Assembly: GCA_965217195.1 (NCBI GenBank)
Contig: CBDCHL010000005.1
Coordinates: 992,001-1,056,000, forward strand
Length of the DNA: 64,000 nt
Direction: 5' to 3'
DNA from: UBA6623 sp965217195
GTDB lineage: Bacteria; Acidobacteriota; Terriglobia; Bryobacterales; UBA6623
Position 1 is the stretch's first letter. Every line of letters starts with the position of its first letter. Below, in pieces: positions 9,439 to 18,265 of the stretch. A program made the position numbers and the translations under genes. The notes below the pieces were generated by a model. That model saw nothing but the letters and a program-made list of their open reading frames with translations. It was not told the DNA's origin and searched no databases.

Positions 9439-9866
9439 ATGCCTGTGCCCCTTTGACAAAACGGTCGAGTCCCTGCGCGGCTCTATTCCAGTTTCGATTC
9501 TAGGCCCTCGTACGGGAACCCGTCAAGTAAATTATGTACGCTGATGCTAGGAAGAAGACATACGCCAGCTTAGCAGAATACCTGCAATTTCGGGACCTAG
9601 ACGCCCCCTGCTGCCGGCCTACCTTCACGAACCTTCGCACGTCAATCAATAGGGTGGTTCTACGAGAATCCACATATCCAACCGCCGGATTATTCCAGTA
9701 TACGGATTTCGGCCAAACGTCCACCAAGAACGTTTCCGTAAGTGATTGTTTCAAAATGACTTGCACGAACGATCCCGCGCCCCGTTTGGCAAGCAGCGTG
9801 CTAGCAAGATAGAGACCGCCCGTGCGCGTAGCGTGTCCGCGCTCGCCCGTCCGGCGGCAAACGAAG
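9439..9866. other. Intergenic region between divergent genes
   Basis: These 428 bases separate the minus-strand GWxTD gene from the plus-strand sensor kinase. Open frames of 80-90 codons exist on both strands, but none shows a recognisable protein or a ribosome-binding site. The only signal noted is a possible sigma-54 promoter at 9786-9802. Confidence 0.5.
9786..9802 (+). promoter_or_regulatory. Possible sigma-54 promoter (-24/-12)
   Basis: TTGGCAAGCAGCGTGCT keeps the invariant GG (9788-9789) and GC (9800-9801) exactly ten bases apart, as sigma-54 promoters require. The -12 part (GTGCT against TTGCW) is imperfect. It sits 65 bases before the kinase ATG, in front of an operon that encodes a sigma-54 activator, which would allow autoregulation. 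A single imperfect match can arise by chance. Confidence 0.3.
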
Positions 9867-12830
9867 ATGAAATCAGGGCTTACAACCCGGATTCTTACCC
9901 AACTGCTGGTGGTAGCCTCGATCGCGTTGGTGGGGGCGGCCGTGGTGAACTACCACCAGCGGCAAACGTTTGCTTTGCCCGACGACGGCGTGCGGTGGAC
10001 CGACGCCGCGGGCGGTCCCCGGGCGCTTGAGGTTGCGCCTGGGGGACCCGGAGAGCGCGCGGGCATCGAGCCGGGGGACGTAGTGCGAAGCGTCAGTGGT
10101 TTGGCGACAGGCGACCGAGTCGATGTCGCGCGCGCTCTCGATCGCGTGGGGATCTGGGGCCGGGCCTCTTACGAACTCGTTCGTGCCGGAACAGCCTTCC
10201 GGGCCGAGCTGATCGTCGAGCCTCTCGGCCTCCAACAGCCGTTGGTCTATTACTTCCAATGGCTGCTCGCAATCGCCTACTTAGCGATCGGAGCCTTCGT
10301 CTTCGCATGGCGCACGGCGCGGCCGATGGTGCGTCACTTCTATGTTTTCTGCCTGACTTCGTTCGTGCTGTATGCCTTCAGTTACACCGGCGAGCTAAAT
10401 GGGCTTGATCGCCTTATCTATTGGGGCGACGTCTGGGCCACCGTGTTGGCCCCGGCGATCTTCTTGCACTTTTGCCTCGTATTCCCACGGGCCCTGCTCG
10501 TCACCGCGGCTCGCCGTCAAGCGGCCAAATGGATCTACGCGCCGGTAGCGCTCGTGTTGGCGGTGCATCATCTGATTGCGGCCGGGGCGGTCGATACCGG
10601 TTGGCCGCTGGTCGAAATGCGAGAGATCCTCGACCGCCTCGAGTACGCCCTGCTGGGGACCTACTTCCTCGCAGGAGCAGCGGTGCTGCGGACCGGCATG
10701 AGGGCTCAAGCGGAAGAAAGCGTCGCGCTGCGGCAACAGCGCAAGTGGCTGGCCCAGGGGACGCTTGCGGGCGTCGTCCCGTTCGTTGCGCTCTACGTCG
10801 TGCCTTTCGCGGGCGGTTGGTCCATCGGACCGAATCAAAGCTTGGTCGTTTTTACGCTGGCGCTGATCCCGCTCACCTTCGCCTACGCCATCGTGCGCTT
10901 CCGCTTGATGGACGTCGACGTAATCCTGCGGCGCGGCGCGGCCTACTCGTTGGCGACCGCGACGTTACTGGCCGCGTTCTACGGCGTCGTCATGCTGTTG
11001 GGCGGCGTCGTTCAAGGCCAACCGTTGCGCGAGCTTTCACCGGCGGTGTGGGTCGTCTCGGTCATCGCCGCGGCGCTGCTGTTCCAGCCTTTGCGCAACC
11101 GTATCCAGGCAAAACTCGAGCAACGTTTCTACCAAGAGCGCTACGACTACCGTCGCACCCTGGTCGACTTCGCCTCGGAGCTGAGCACCGAAACCGACTT
11201 GGAACGCACAATGGCCGCTTTGAGCGACCGACTCGTCAAGACTTTGGGTGTAAATCGGCTCGCGATAATCGTCGCCTCCGAAGCTGCTGAAAACGCCGGG
11301 CGGTTGCAATTGCTGCGGGGCGTCGGCCTGACCGACGCTCACGGCGCGGCGATCAAGATCGGAGCGACGCTCGATCTTGCATTCCTTGCCGGCGATCCGC
11401 AACAGGTCAACGGCAGGCGCCCCTACTACTTCTTCGAAGACCCCCGAAACGCGGAAGAACTACACGAAGAAGCGCGCCAAACGGTTCTCGATTTGGACCT
11501 GAACTACTACGTCCCTTGTCGCGTCAAGGGCCGCGCGATTGCCTATCTCGGACTCGGCCGCACGACCGCCGGCGACTATCTGTCAAGCGAAGATTTGTCG
11601 CTGGTGCTGACCGTTTCCGGCTATTTCGCCATCGCTCTCGAGAACGCCCGACTCGTCACCTCGCTCGAAGAGCAGCTCGCCGAAAACGAGCGCCTTAAGG
11701 ATTACAACCAAAACATTGTCGAGTCGCTCAACGTTGGCGTTTTGACGCTCGATCTTGAAGAGCGAGTAGAGAGTTGGAACACCCAACTCGAACTCACGTT
11801 CGGTATCTCGCGCGACCAGGCTGTCGGCCGAGCGCTGAGCGAGTTGCTCCCGGCGGACCTTGTTGCCGAGCTCGATCGCATTCGTGCCGAGTCGGGCATC
11901 CAGAATATCTACAAGTTCCCGCTGCGCGCCGACGCCTTCCCCGAGCCCTTCCGGCCCGCGGGGTCATCCAACGGAGTCAACGGCGCCGACGGATCGGAGC
12001 CGCACGAAACCGAGCAGCGCACGCTCAACGTCGCCGCCACGCCGCTGGTCACGAAGAACTTCGAACCCATCGGCCGGTTGATCATCTTCGATGACGTTAC
12101 CGAGCGGGTTGAACTCGAAGAGCAGCTCGTCCAGGCCGACAAGCTCAGCTCGATCGGTCTACTAGCAGCAGGCGTAGCCCATGAGGTCAACACTCCGCTG
12201 GCCGTAATTTCGAGCTACGCGCAGATGCTCGCCAAACGCGTCGCCGACGATCCGAGCCAGACGAAGATCCTCGACAAGATCACTTCACAAACGTTCCGCG
12301 CCAGCGAGATCGTCAACTCGTTACTCAACGTTTCGCGTACGTCCCCGCGCGAGTTCACTGAGATCGATCTCAACCGCACGGTTGAAGAAACACTCGCCCT
12401 TGTCGAACCGCAATTGCGCAAGGCGCAGGTCGAAGTCGAAACGAAACTCGAGCCCGAAGCCGCCGCCGTCATCGGCAATTCAGGGCGCCTGCAGCAAGTC
12501 CTGCTCAACCTCTTCTTGAACGCTCGCGACGCCATGCCCCAGGGCGGCAGGCTCGTGGTCAGCAACGAAGTTCGCGAAGACGCCGACGGGGCCGTCGCCG
12601 CGATCACCGTGCGCGACACCGGGACCGGCATCGACGCGGCCCATCTCAAGCACGTCTTCGATCCCTTCTTTACTACCAAGGGGAACCATCGCGGTACAGG
12701 TCTGGGCCTGGCCGTCAGCTACGGCATCGTGCGCGAACACTCCGGTAGGATGGGCGTAGACAGCGAGCCGGGAGAAGGCACCTCTTTCTCCATCGAATTG
12801 CCTCTCGCTCGGAAACCGATTCATGCCTGA
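9867..12830 (+). CDS. Membrane sensor histidine kinase with PDZ, 7TM, GAF and PAS domains
   Basis: The 987-residue protein starts with a membrane anchor (LLVVASIALVGAAVV). A PDZ-like domain follows at about 20-115 (VAPGGPGERAGIEPGDVV). Six to eight membrane segments lie at about 125-380. Then come a GAF-type region (about 415-620), a PAS domain (about 630-755), the HisKA dimerisation domain with phospho-acceptor His772 in GVAHEVNTP, and a HATPase domain with N (LNLFLNARDA) and G boxes (DTGTGID, GTGLGLAVSYG). The ATG at 9867 was preferred to a GTG at 9822. The last eight bases overlap the response-regulator gene, so the two form a pair. The signal is unknown; a periplasmic PDZ suggests sensing of protein tails or peptides. 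Confidence 0.9.
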   Translation: MKSGLTTRILTQLLVVASIALVGAAVVNYHQRQTFALPDDGVRWTDAAGGPRALEVAPGGPGERAGIEPGDVVRSVSGLATGDRVDVARALDRVGIWGRASYELVRAGTAFRAELIVEPLGLQQPLVYYFQWLLAIAYLAIGAFVFAWRTARPMVRHFYVFCLTSFVLYAFSYTGELNGLDRLIYWGDVWATVLAPAIFLHFCLVFPRALLVTAARRQAAKWIYAPVALVLAVHHLIAAGAVDTGWPLVEMREILDRLEYALLGTYFLAGAAVLRTGMRAQAEESVALRQQRKWLAQGTLAGVVPFVALYVVPFAGGWSIGPNQSLVVFTLALIPLTFAYAIVRFRLMDVDVILRRGAAYSLATATLLAAFYGVVMLLGGVVQGQPLRELSPAVWVVSVIAAALLFQPLRNRIQAKLEQRFYQERYDYRRTLVDFASELSTETDLERTMAALSDRLVKTLGVNRLAIIVASEAAENAGRLQLLRGVGLTDAHGAAIKIGATLDLAFLAGDPQQVNGRRPYYFFEDPRNAEELHEEARQTVLDLDLNYYVPCRVKGRAIAYLGLGRTTAGDYLSSEDLSLVLTVSGYFAIALENARLVTSLEEQLAENERLKDYNQNIVESLNVGVLTLDLEERVESWNTQLELTFGISRDQAVGRALSELLPADLVAELDRIRAESGIQNIYKFPLRADAFPEPFRPAGSSNGVNGADGSEPHETEQRTLNVAATPLVTKNFEPIGRLIIFDDVTERVELEEQLVQADKLSSIGLLAAGVAHEVNTPLAVISSYAQMLAKRVADDPSQTKILDKITSQTFRASEIVNSLLNVSRTSPREFTEIDLNRTVEETLALVEPQLRKAQVEVETKLEPEAAAVIGNSGRLQQVLLNLFLNARDAMPQGGRLVVSNEVREDADGAVAAITVRDTGTGIDAAHLKHVFDPFFTTKGNHRGTGLGLAVSYGIVREHSGRMGVDSEPGEGTSFSIELPLARKPIHA

Positions 12831-14295
12831 GGCTTCCGCCGAACGCGCCCCCGTCTCCCGCGGCAAGGTGCTCATCATCGATGACGAGGACGCCATCCTC
12901 GAAAGCCTCGAAACTCTCCTCAAACTAGAGGAGTACGAAGTCTCCACCGCCTCGACCGGCGGCGCGGGCCTTGATGCGCTCGACGCCACGACCTTCGATT
13001 TAGTTCTGCTCGACCTGATGCTCCCCGATATATCCGGGCTCGACGTTCTTAAGGAAGTTCGCTCTCGCGACCAGGAAACCCCGATCGTGATGCTGACCGC
13101 CTATGGCTCGATCGAAACGGCGGTGTCAGCCATCAAGCTGGGTGCGACCGATTTCTGCACCAAGCCCTGGAACAACGAAAAGTTGGTCCTCGAAATCGAC
13201 CGCACCATAGAGCGTCGCCGTCTCGAACGCGAAAACGCCCATCTCAAAAACGTCCTCAAGGCGCGGTTCAGCTTTTCGAACATCATCGGGAAGAGCGAAG
13301 GCATGCAGCGCGTCTTCGATCTGGTCGGCCAGGTATCGCCCAGCCGCTCGACCGTGCTGATACACGGCGACAGCGGTACGGGAAAGGAATTGATCGCCAA
13401 AGCGATCCACGCCAACTCGCCGCGAGTGGGGCGCCCTTTTGTACCCATCAACACCGGGTCGATCCCCGTCGACCTGTTGGAGTCGACCCTGTTCGGCCAC
13501 GTGCGCGGCGCTTTCACGGGGGCCGACCAAACTCGCAGGGGCCACTTTGACGTAGCCGGCGGCGGGACGATTTTTCTCGACGAGATCGGCACCCTCGGCG
13601 TCGAAACCCAGGCTAAGCTGCTGCGGGTCATCCAAGAGCGCGAGTTCGTCCCCGTTGGCTCGAACGAAACCGTCAAGGTCGACGTGCGAATCGTCGCGGC
13701 CACCAACGACAATCTCGAAAAGCTCGTTCAAGACGGCACTTTTCGCGAAGATCTTTATTACCGCCTGAACGTTATTCAGATCAACCTACCCCCGCTCAGA
13801 GAGCGCGTGGAGGACATTCCCTTGCTCGTCGAACATTTTTTCGACAAATATTGCCGAGAGAACGAACGCTTCCTCGACTCGGCGGGCCGCTCGACCTTAC
13901 GCTTCTCGCCCGCCGCCATGAAGTTGCTGATGAATCACGCCTGGCCCGGCAATGTCCGCGAATTGGAAAACGTTGTCGAACGCGCCACCGTGCTCGCCAC
14001 CGAACCCGAAGTCGGCGCAGACCTGCTGCCCGAGTCGCTGCTTGGACCCGACGGCGCCGAACGCCTACGAATGCCGGTGACCTTCAAACCCGCCGCCGGC
14101 GCCAGTCTATTTGAGATCGTCGAAGAATTCGAGCGGCGCGTGATTCTCGAAGAACTCGAAAAAGCCGGCTGGAGTCAAACCGAAGCCGCCAAACGCCTCC
14201 ACATGGCGCTCTCCACGCTCAACCAAAAAATCCAGCGGCTCGACATCGACGTAAAACGCCGCCGCGAGCTAGCCCAAACCGACCGCTCCGCTTGA
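12823..14295 (+). CDS. NtrC-family sigma-54-dependent response regulator
   Basis: The 490-residue protein has three parts. A receiver domain (about 14-130) has phospho-acceptor Asp64 and the acidic pair Asp20/Asp21. An AAA+ domain has Walker A GDSGTGKE near 181 and the GAFTGA loop near 229-234, which contacts sigma-54. A C-terminal Fis-type helix-turn-helix ends in WSQTEAAKRLHMALSTLNQKI. It activates sigma-54 promoters after phosphorylation, almost certainly by the kinase it overlaps by eight bases. Target genes are unknown. All motifs needed for activity are intact. Confidence 0.95.
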   Translation: MPEASAERAPVSRGKVLIIDDEDAILESLETLLKLEEYEVSTASTGGAGLDALDATTFDLVLLDLMLPDISGLDVLKEVRSRDQETPIVMLTAYGSIETAVSAIKLGATDFCTKPWNNEKLVLEIDRTIERRRLERENAHLKNVLKARFSFSNIIGKSEGMQRVFDLVGQVSPSRSTVLIHGDSGTGKELIAKAIHANSPRVGRPFVPINTGSIPVDLLESTLFGHVRGAFTGADQTRRGHFDVAGGGTIFLDEIGTLGVETQAKLLRVIQEREFVPVGSNETVKVDVRIVAATNDNLEKLVQDGTFREDLYYRLNVIQINLPPLRERVEDIPLLVEHFFDKYCRENERFLDSAGRSTLRFSPAAMKLLMNHAWPGNVRELENVVERATVLATEPEVGADLLPESLLGPDGAERLRMPVTFKPAAGASLFEIVEEFERRVILEELEKAGWSQTEAAKRLHMALSTLNQKIQRLDIDVKRRRELAQTDRSA

Positions 14296-14309
14296 CTGAT
14301 TTAGGAGTG

Positions 14310-14338
14310 CGTAGCGCAGGACCCAAGGGACCTGCGGC
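14310..14338. repeat. Intergenic hairpin repeat, family 1, copy 2
   Basis: GCGTAGCGCAGG (14310-14321) followed by CCTGCGG (14332-14338) forms a stem whose inner ACCC/GGGA bases extend it with one mismatch. It lies between convergent genes, like the copy at 4738. Confidence 0.55.
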
Positions 14339-14352
14339 CATTCCCACCGCCG

Positions 14353-15177
14353 TTAAGGGCCGACCAACTCCCCCGCCCCAACCGGGATCCAACACCGGCG
14401 ACTGTCGGGCAATTCAATATGACGCCACCCGCCCCGCTCCTCCATGACCAAGAATTCGGTCCCCGCATGAAGAGGCTCTCGAAAACTCGGCTCGTACGAC
14501 TCGCCGTCGCCTTTCCGCGCAATCACCTCATGCGCCAGGATCACCCCCGGTGATTCCTCCGAGTGCCGGTACGCGTCAAAAGAAAGCGATCCGAGAAACA
14601 ACACCCCTACCACCGCCGACCCGATCAAGACAGCCCGACGCCGCGCCTCCGGCCGGAAGAGCCCCCATCCGGCCGGCACCCAAAACATCAGCGCCGCCAA
14701 GGCGAAGATCGCCCTTCGCACTCGCGTCGAAAAATCGTAGTGCCAAAACAGCAACGTGCGAAGCACCCGGGCCTGCTCGGTCGGCTCGAAAGTATCGAGC
14801 CGATTGGCGCGCGCCGCGCTCAGGTTCTGTTGCAAGTTGAGATCATGCGGAATCCCCAACTCGGCGCGGCGATAGTTGAGCAGCGCCCGCCCGACATCAT
14901 TCGCCCGAAAGTAAGCATTGCCGAGGTTGTAGTAGAGCTTGCCGTTCCTCACCTCCCCGTCGTCAACCAGCCGCTCGAAACGCAACGCCGCCCGGCGGTA
15001 AAGGTCTTCAGCGGCAATGGGGTTTTGCGCGGCGACCTCATTGGCTTCACGGAAAAGCCCATTCGCTTCCGAAAAAACCGTTCGCAACTCGCTGTCGCTC
15101 ATCTCGGCGGGAAGCGACACAACCGTGAAAGCCCACAGGGCTACCAGCAGGCGTCCGCTTGCAGCTGTCCACTTCAT
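14353..15177 (-). CDS. batE: BatE-like TPR and SH3-type membrane protein
   Basis: This 274-residue protein ends the five-gene bat operon and overlaps batD by 4 bases (ATGA). It has a signal peptide, TPR-like helices (about 50-120; LYYNLGNAYFRANDVGRALLNYRRAE), two membrane helices (about 158-200) and a C-terminal SH3-like domain (VMEERGGWRHIELPD). The organisation matches BatE of aerotolerance operons, whose products form a periplasmic complex of unclear mechanism. Orthology is inferred from layout and position. Confidence 0.8.
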   Translation of the reverse strand: MKWTAASGRLLVALWAFTVVSLPAEMSDSELRTVFSEANGLFREANEVAAQNPIAAEDLYRRAALRFERLVDDGEVRNGKLYYNLGNAYFRANDVGRALLNYRRAELGIPHDLNLQQNLSAARANRLDTFEPTEQARVLRTLLFWHYDFSTRVRRAIFALAALMFWVPAGWGLFRPEARRRAVLIGSAVVGVLFLGSLSFDAYRHSEESPGVILAHEVIARKGDGESYEPSFREPLHAGTEFLVMEERGGWRHIELPDSRRCWIPVGAGELVGP

Positions 15178-17063
15178 CCCAACACCTGTTCAGTCCGCTC
15201 CGCCGCCTCTCGAATCGCGTCCGCGGTCTCGGTCGCCGTCGTGCCCCCAAGAGCCCCGCCGGCGTATCGCCCGGCCTCGCAACGTTCAAACAACCGCTTC
15301 CACTCGGCCATCGCCTCCGTCGAAACGCCGCGAGAAGACAGTTCTTTCTCCGCATCGGTGGGGGTAAGCGCACCGGCAGAAAGCCCAAGCCGGTCGCCCA
15401 AGTACTGCCGTAGGGCCTCGAGCAGCACCGCATCCGCCTCTGCATCTTCGGCGGAAGCGTTGCCTATCCCTTCGAGCGATCGCGTCAGCTTCTTAAAAGC
15501 CTCGCGCGCCCGACGCAGCTCCGGATCGGCATTCCGCTTCTTCGTCACCACGACGAAAGCGAACAACCCGCCATACGCCAACGGCGGAACGAAAATCAAC
15601 GTCGCCCACAACGGCGAAGCCAACCAAGCCGTCGGGCCATAAGCCTTGTTTGCGAGCGCATCGAAATCTTCGTAGTTGTGAGCAATACCGCCTTCCAGCG
15701 TTTCAAGCTCGGTCTGCACCGTCCCCAGCTCGGCGAAACCCTCGGCGTCGCGCGCCGTAACGATGCGCGCGGCATTGACGGTCAGGGGAATCTCGTCCGT
15801 CGTCGCCCGCTGATAGCGACCCGTCTCCACGTCGAAATAACTCAGCTCGATCGGCGGAATGCGCTCGACATCGGCGTGCCGAGCGCGCAGAGTCTGCTTG
15901 AAAACCTTCGCCCGCCCCTTGACCGTTCCCGGTGAACGCTCCGACGGGATCTTGAAATGCCTGGCCAGCGCCGGTTGCGATCCAAGCGCCGGGAGATCCA
16001 CGTTGCCTAAGTAGCGCGGCCCGGAAATCTTCAGCGTCACCGTGATCGGATCCCCCACGTTCACTTCAGTCGGCGCGGCTTCCGCCGCGATCGAATATTT
16101 CCCGACTAACCCGCTGAACCCCGGCGGGCGCCCCCGGGCGGGCAGATCAAGAACCTCGAGAACAGGCCGATTCGACGGCGCCACGGCTGTTTCGTAGACA
16201 GCCCGGCTGCGCAGGCGGAAGAAATCTTCGCTGAAAAAGTCATCCAAAATCCCACGGCGCCGTTGCCGCCGGCCCGACTGCGCTTGGCACGTAGCGACCG
16301 CCTGCGGAAGCCTCAACTTCCCGGCCTCGCTCGGGATTAACACGCGTCGGAACCGAACGGTCAAATAGTCTCGCCCGTCGAGAGTTCCGCGGCCTCGTTC
16401 GCCGATCACCTCGCCGTCGGCAAGCGGTACCCGAACATACTTGTCCGCCTGTGCCTGGGTCACTTTCGGATCCGACCCGACCACCCGAAAACGTGGGTCT
16501 TTGAGTACGGGAACATCGAAGGAAAACTCCCGCACGTCCTTACCCACATACCAAGTGACTGTCAATGCCACGGGTTGGCCCACGTAGGCCGTCCGCTCCG
16601 ACAACGACATCCGCAGCTTGAAGTCGTCGGTCTCAACCGGCGGCACGACGCGAATCGCGATCGGTGCCGTACGAGCCGTCTTCCCCTCCGCTGATACGGC
16701 GATGGCGGGAATGCGCAACGTGCCGGATCGTTTGGGAGTCAGCCGATAGGAAAAAACATAACCGCGGCGAACCACTTTGTTGACCTGCCCGTTGACGATG
16801 GTCATCGACTGGCTGCTGTTCTGTTGCCCACCCATCTCCCGAACTTGAAAGTCCGTAAGACCGGATACGTCCGGTTTATCGGGCGCGTCGCTGCCTTCAA
16901 CCTGAATTTGAAAGACGAACGGCTCCCCCTGGAAAACCTCGGTCTTCTGAACCGCCCCCTGCGCGCGAAACGCCTGGGCCTCGGCGGTCGCATTCGGTTC
17001 GGCCAAAAGGAACGCGGCCAACAGAAGCATCAGCCACGGGGCCCGTCTAGTCCGCAACTCCAT
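15174..17063 (-). CDS. batD: BatD family protein (aerotolerance operon)
   Basis: The 629-residue protein has a signal peptide, a long series of beta-sandwich repeats (for example VFQGEPFVFQIQVEGSDAP near the N terminus) and one membrane helix near 480-500 (LIFVPPLAYGGLFAFVVV). A charged cytoplasmic helical tail follows. This is the arrangement of BatD (oxygen-tolerance family). The ATG at 17063 shares one base with the batC stop (TGATG). An upstream TTG at 17069 is rejected. It is expected to bridge the VWA proteins BatA/BatB in the envelope. Confidence 0.87.
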   Translation of the reverse strand: MELRTRRAPWLMLLLAAFLLAEPNATAEAQAFRAQGAVQKTEVFQGEPFVFQIQVEGSDAPDKPDVSGLTDFQVREMGGQQNSSQSMTIVNGQVNKVVRRGYVFSYRLTPKRSGTLRIPAIAVSAEGKTARTAPIAIRVVPPVETDDFKLRMSLSERTAYVGQPVALTVTWYVGKDVREFSFDVPVLKDPRFRVVGSDPKVTQAQADKYVRVPLADGEVIGERGRGTLDGRDYLTVRFRRVLIPSEAGKLRLPQAVATCQAQSGRRQRRRGILDDFFSEDFFRLRSRAVYETAVAPSNRPVLEVLDLPARGRPPGFSGLVGKYSIAAEAAPTEVNVGDPITVTLKISGPRYLGNVDLPALGSQPALARHFKIPSERSPGTVKGRAKVFKQTLRARHADVERIPPIELSYFDVETGRYQRATTDEIPLTVNAARIVTARDAEGFAELGTVQTELETLEGGIAHNYEDFDALANKAYGPTAWLASPLWATLIFVPPLAYGGLFAFVVVTKKRNADPELRRAREAFKKLTRSLEGIGNASAEDAEADAVLLEALRQYLGDRLGLSAGALTPTDAEKELSSRGVSTEAMAEWKRLFERCEAGRYAGGALGGTTATETADAIREAAERTEQVLG

Positions 17064-18265
17064 CACCAATCTTTGTCCACTGGAACGATCTTGATCGCCA
17101 ATCCCAACTGCCTTTGTTGCCGATCGGATTTTTCCTTGTCGAGAATGTCTCGCGCGGTCTGCTGCTGCTGCGCGGCCTTCGAGCCTGGATCGGCAGGCGA
17201 CGGCTGGTTGCGGGCAGTTTCGGAGGGTTGGGGCTGCGCTTGCCCCTTTCCTTTCTCGTCTCGCTCTTCACTCTCTTTGGGTTTGCCGCCCATTGCCTCT
17301 AACGCGTCTTCCAGCTTTTTCCGCGCCTCTTCCTGAGAAGCCTGAGCTTGATCGAAGTCACTCTCTTCGAGGTCTTTGCCCGCTTTGCGCTGCTCGGCGG
17401 CAGCCTGCTGGAGATCCTCCCGCGCTTGGTCCTGTTGCGCGTGCTGGGTCTTCGATGTCTGCCCTTGGTGTTCTGGCTGATCCATGTCGCGGGAAAGCTG
17501 CCGCGTCTGTTTCTCGATGTCCTTCTGCTGATCGGCGAGATCCTTCGCCTGCTGCTGCATCGCCTGCGATTGGCCCTCTTGCTTTTGCTGTTCGGAAGCC
17601 TCTCGGCTCTGTTCGGCGGCTCGCTGTTGCTTTTGAACCAAGTCTTGAAGCTTCTCGGAAAGGTCCTGTCCTCCTTCCGGTTGCTTCTCCCCTTCACCGC
17701 CTTGCGAGGGGCTTTGCGGTTGATTTTTCAATTGTTCGAGTAAATCTCTCATCCGCAGCCGAGCGACCTCGATATTGTGTCGAGCGTCGTTAAGCCCAGG
17801 ATTAAGCTTCAAGGCGTTCTGGTAAAGCTCGACGCCCTTTTCCACCGACTGCAGGGCCTGCCGCGGGTCGGCCGGCTGTTGTTCGACACCTTGGCGAAAG
17901 GCCGCGTTGCCGTGACTGAACTTACTGAGTGCCTCGATGGCCGGGTCGGACCCGCGCAGCGCCGCCTGCTCGAAGGCGTCTCCCGCAGCCTTGTAATCTG
18001 CCTGCTTGTAAAGCGTGCTGCCTCGGTTGAACCAGATGTGCGCTGAATCCGGCGCTAGCTCCGATGCCTGCTCATACGCTTCAAGGGCCGTCTTGTAATC
18101 TTCTGCCTGGTAGGCTTGATTGCCTTGCTCCACCAAGGCCCGCGCCGACTGCGGAAAGGCAGTCCGTGGAAAAACAACCGAGGTAAGCAGCAACACCGGC
18201 ACAGCGGCACACCTGCCCACCGTTGCTATCGGAATCCGGGCCGTCGCTCGCATCGACCGCCTCAT
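17063..18265 (-). CDS. batC: BatC-like TPR protein with Gln-rich coiled coil
   Basis: The 400-residue protein has a signal peptide (about 10-38), three TPR units (about 42-150; ALVEQGNQAYQAEDYKTALE) and then about 200 residues of Gln/Glu/Lys-rich low-complexity coiled coil (QQAKDLADQQKDIEKQ). It overlaps batB by 4 bases (ATGA). BatC proteins have the TPR part; the long Gln-rich extension is larger than in the Bacteroides type. The high Gln content comes from CAG/CAA runs, so frames on the other strand look open but are not genes. Confidence 0.82.
   Translation of the reverse strand: MRRSMRATARIPIATVGRCAAVPVLLLTSVVFPRTAFPQSARALVEQGNQAYQAEDYKTALEAYEQASELAPDSAHIWFNRGSTLYKQADYKAAGDAFEQAALRGSDPAIEALSKFSHGNAAFRQGVEQQPADPRQALQSVEKGVELYQNALKLNPGLNDARHNIEVARLRMRDLLEQLKNQPQSPSQGGEGEKQPEGGQDLSEKLQDLVQKQQRAAEQSREASEQQKQEGQSQAMQQQAKDLADQQKDIEKQTRQLSRDMDQPEHQGQTSKTQHAQQDQAREDLQQAAAEQRKAGKDLEESDFDQAQASQEEARKKLEDALEAMGGKPKESEERDEKGKGQAQPQPSETARNQPSPADPGSKAAQQQQTARDILDKEKSDRQQRQLGLAIKIVPVDKDW

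Noticed and set aside
9534..9812. 92-codon frame in the gap before the histidine kinase, with an 88-codon frame on the other strand
   Set aside because: Neither has a plausible start signal or conserved pattern, so the gap is treated as non-coding.
15678..17336. Long plus-strand frames opposite batC and batD
   Set aside because: They lie wholly inside well-supported genes on the other strand and show only Arg/Pro-rich shadow composition of high-GC DNA.
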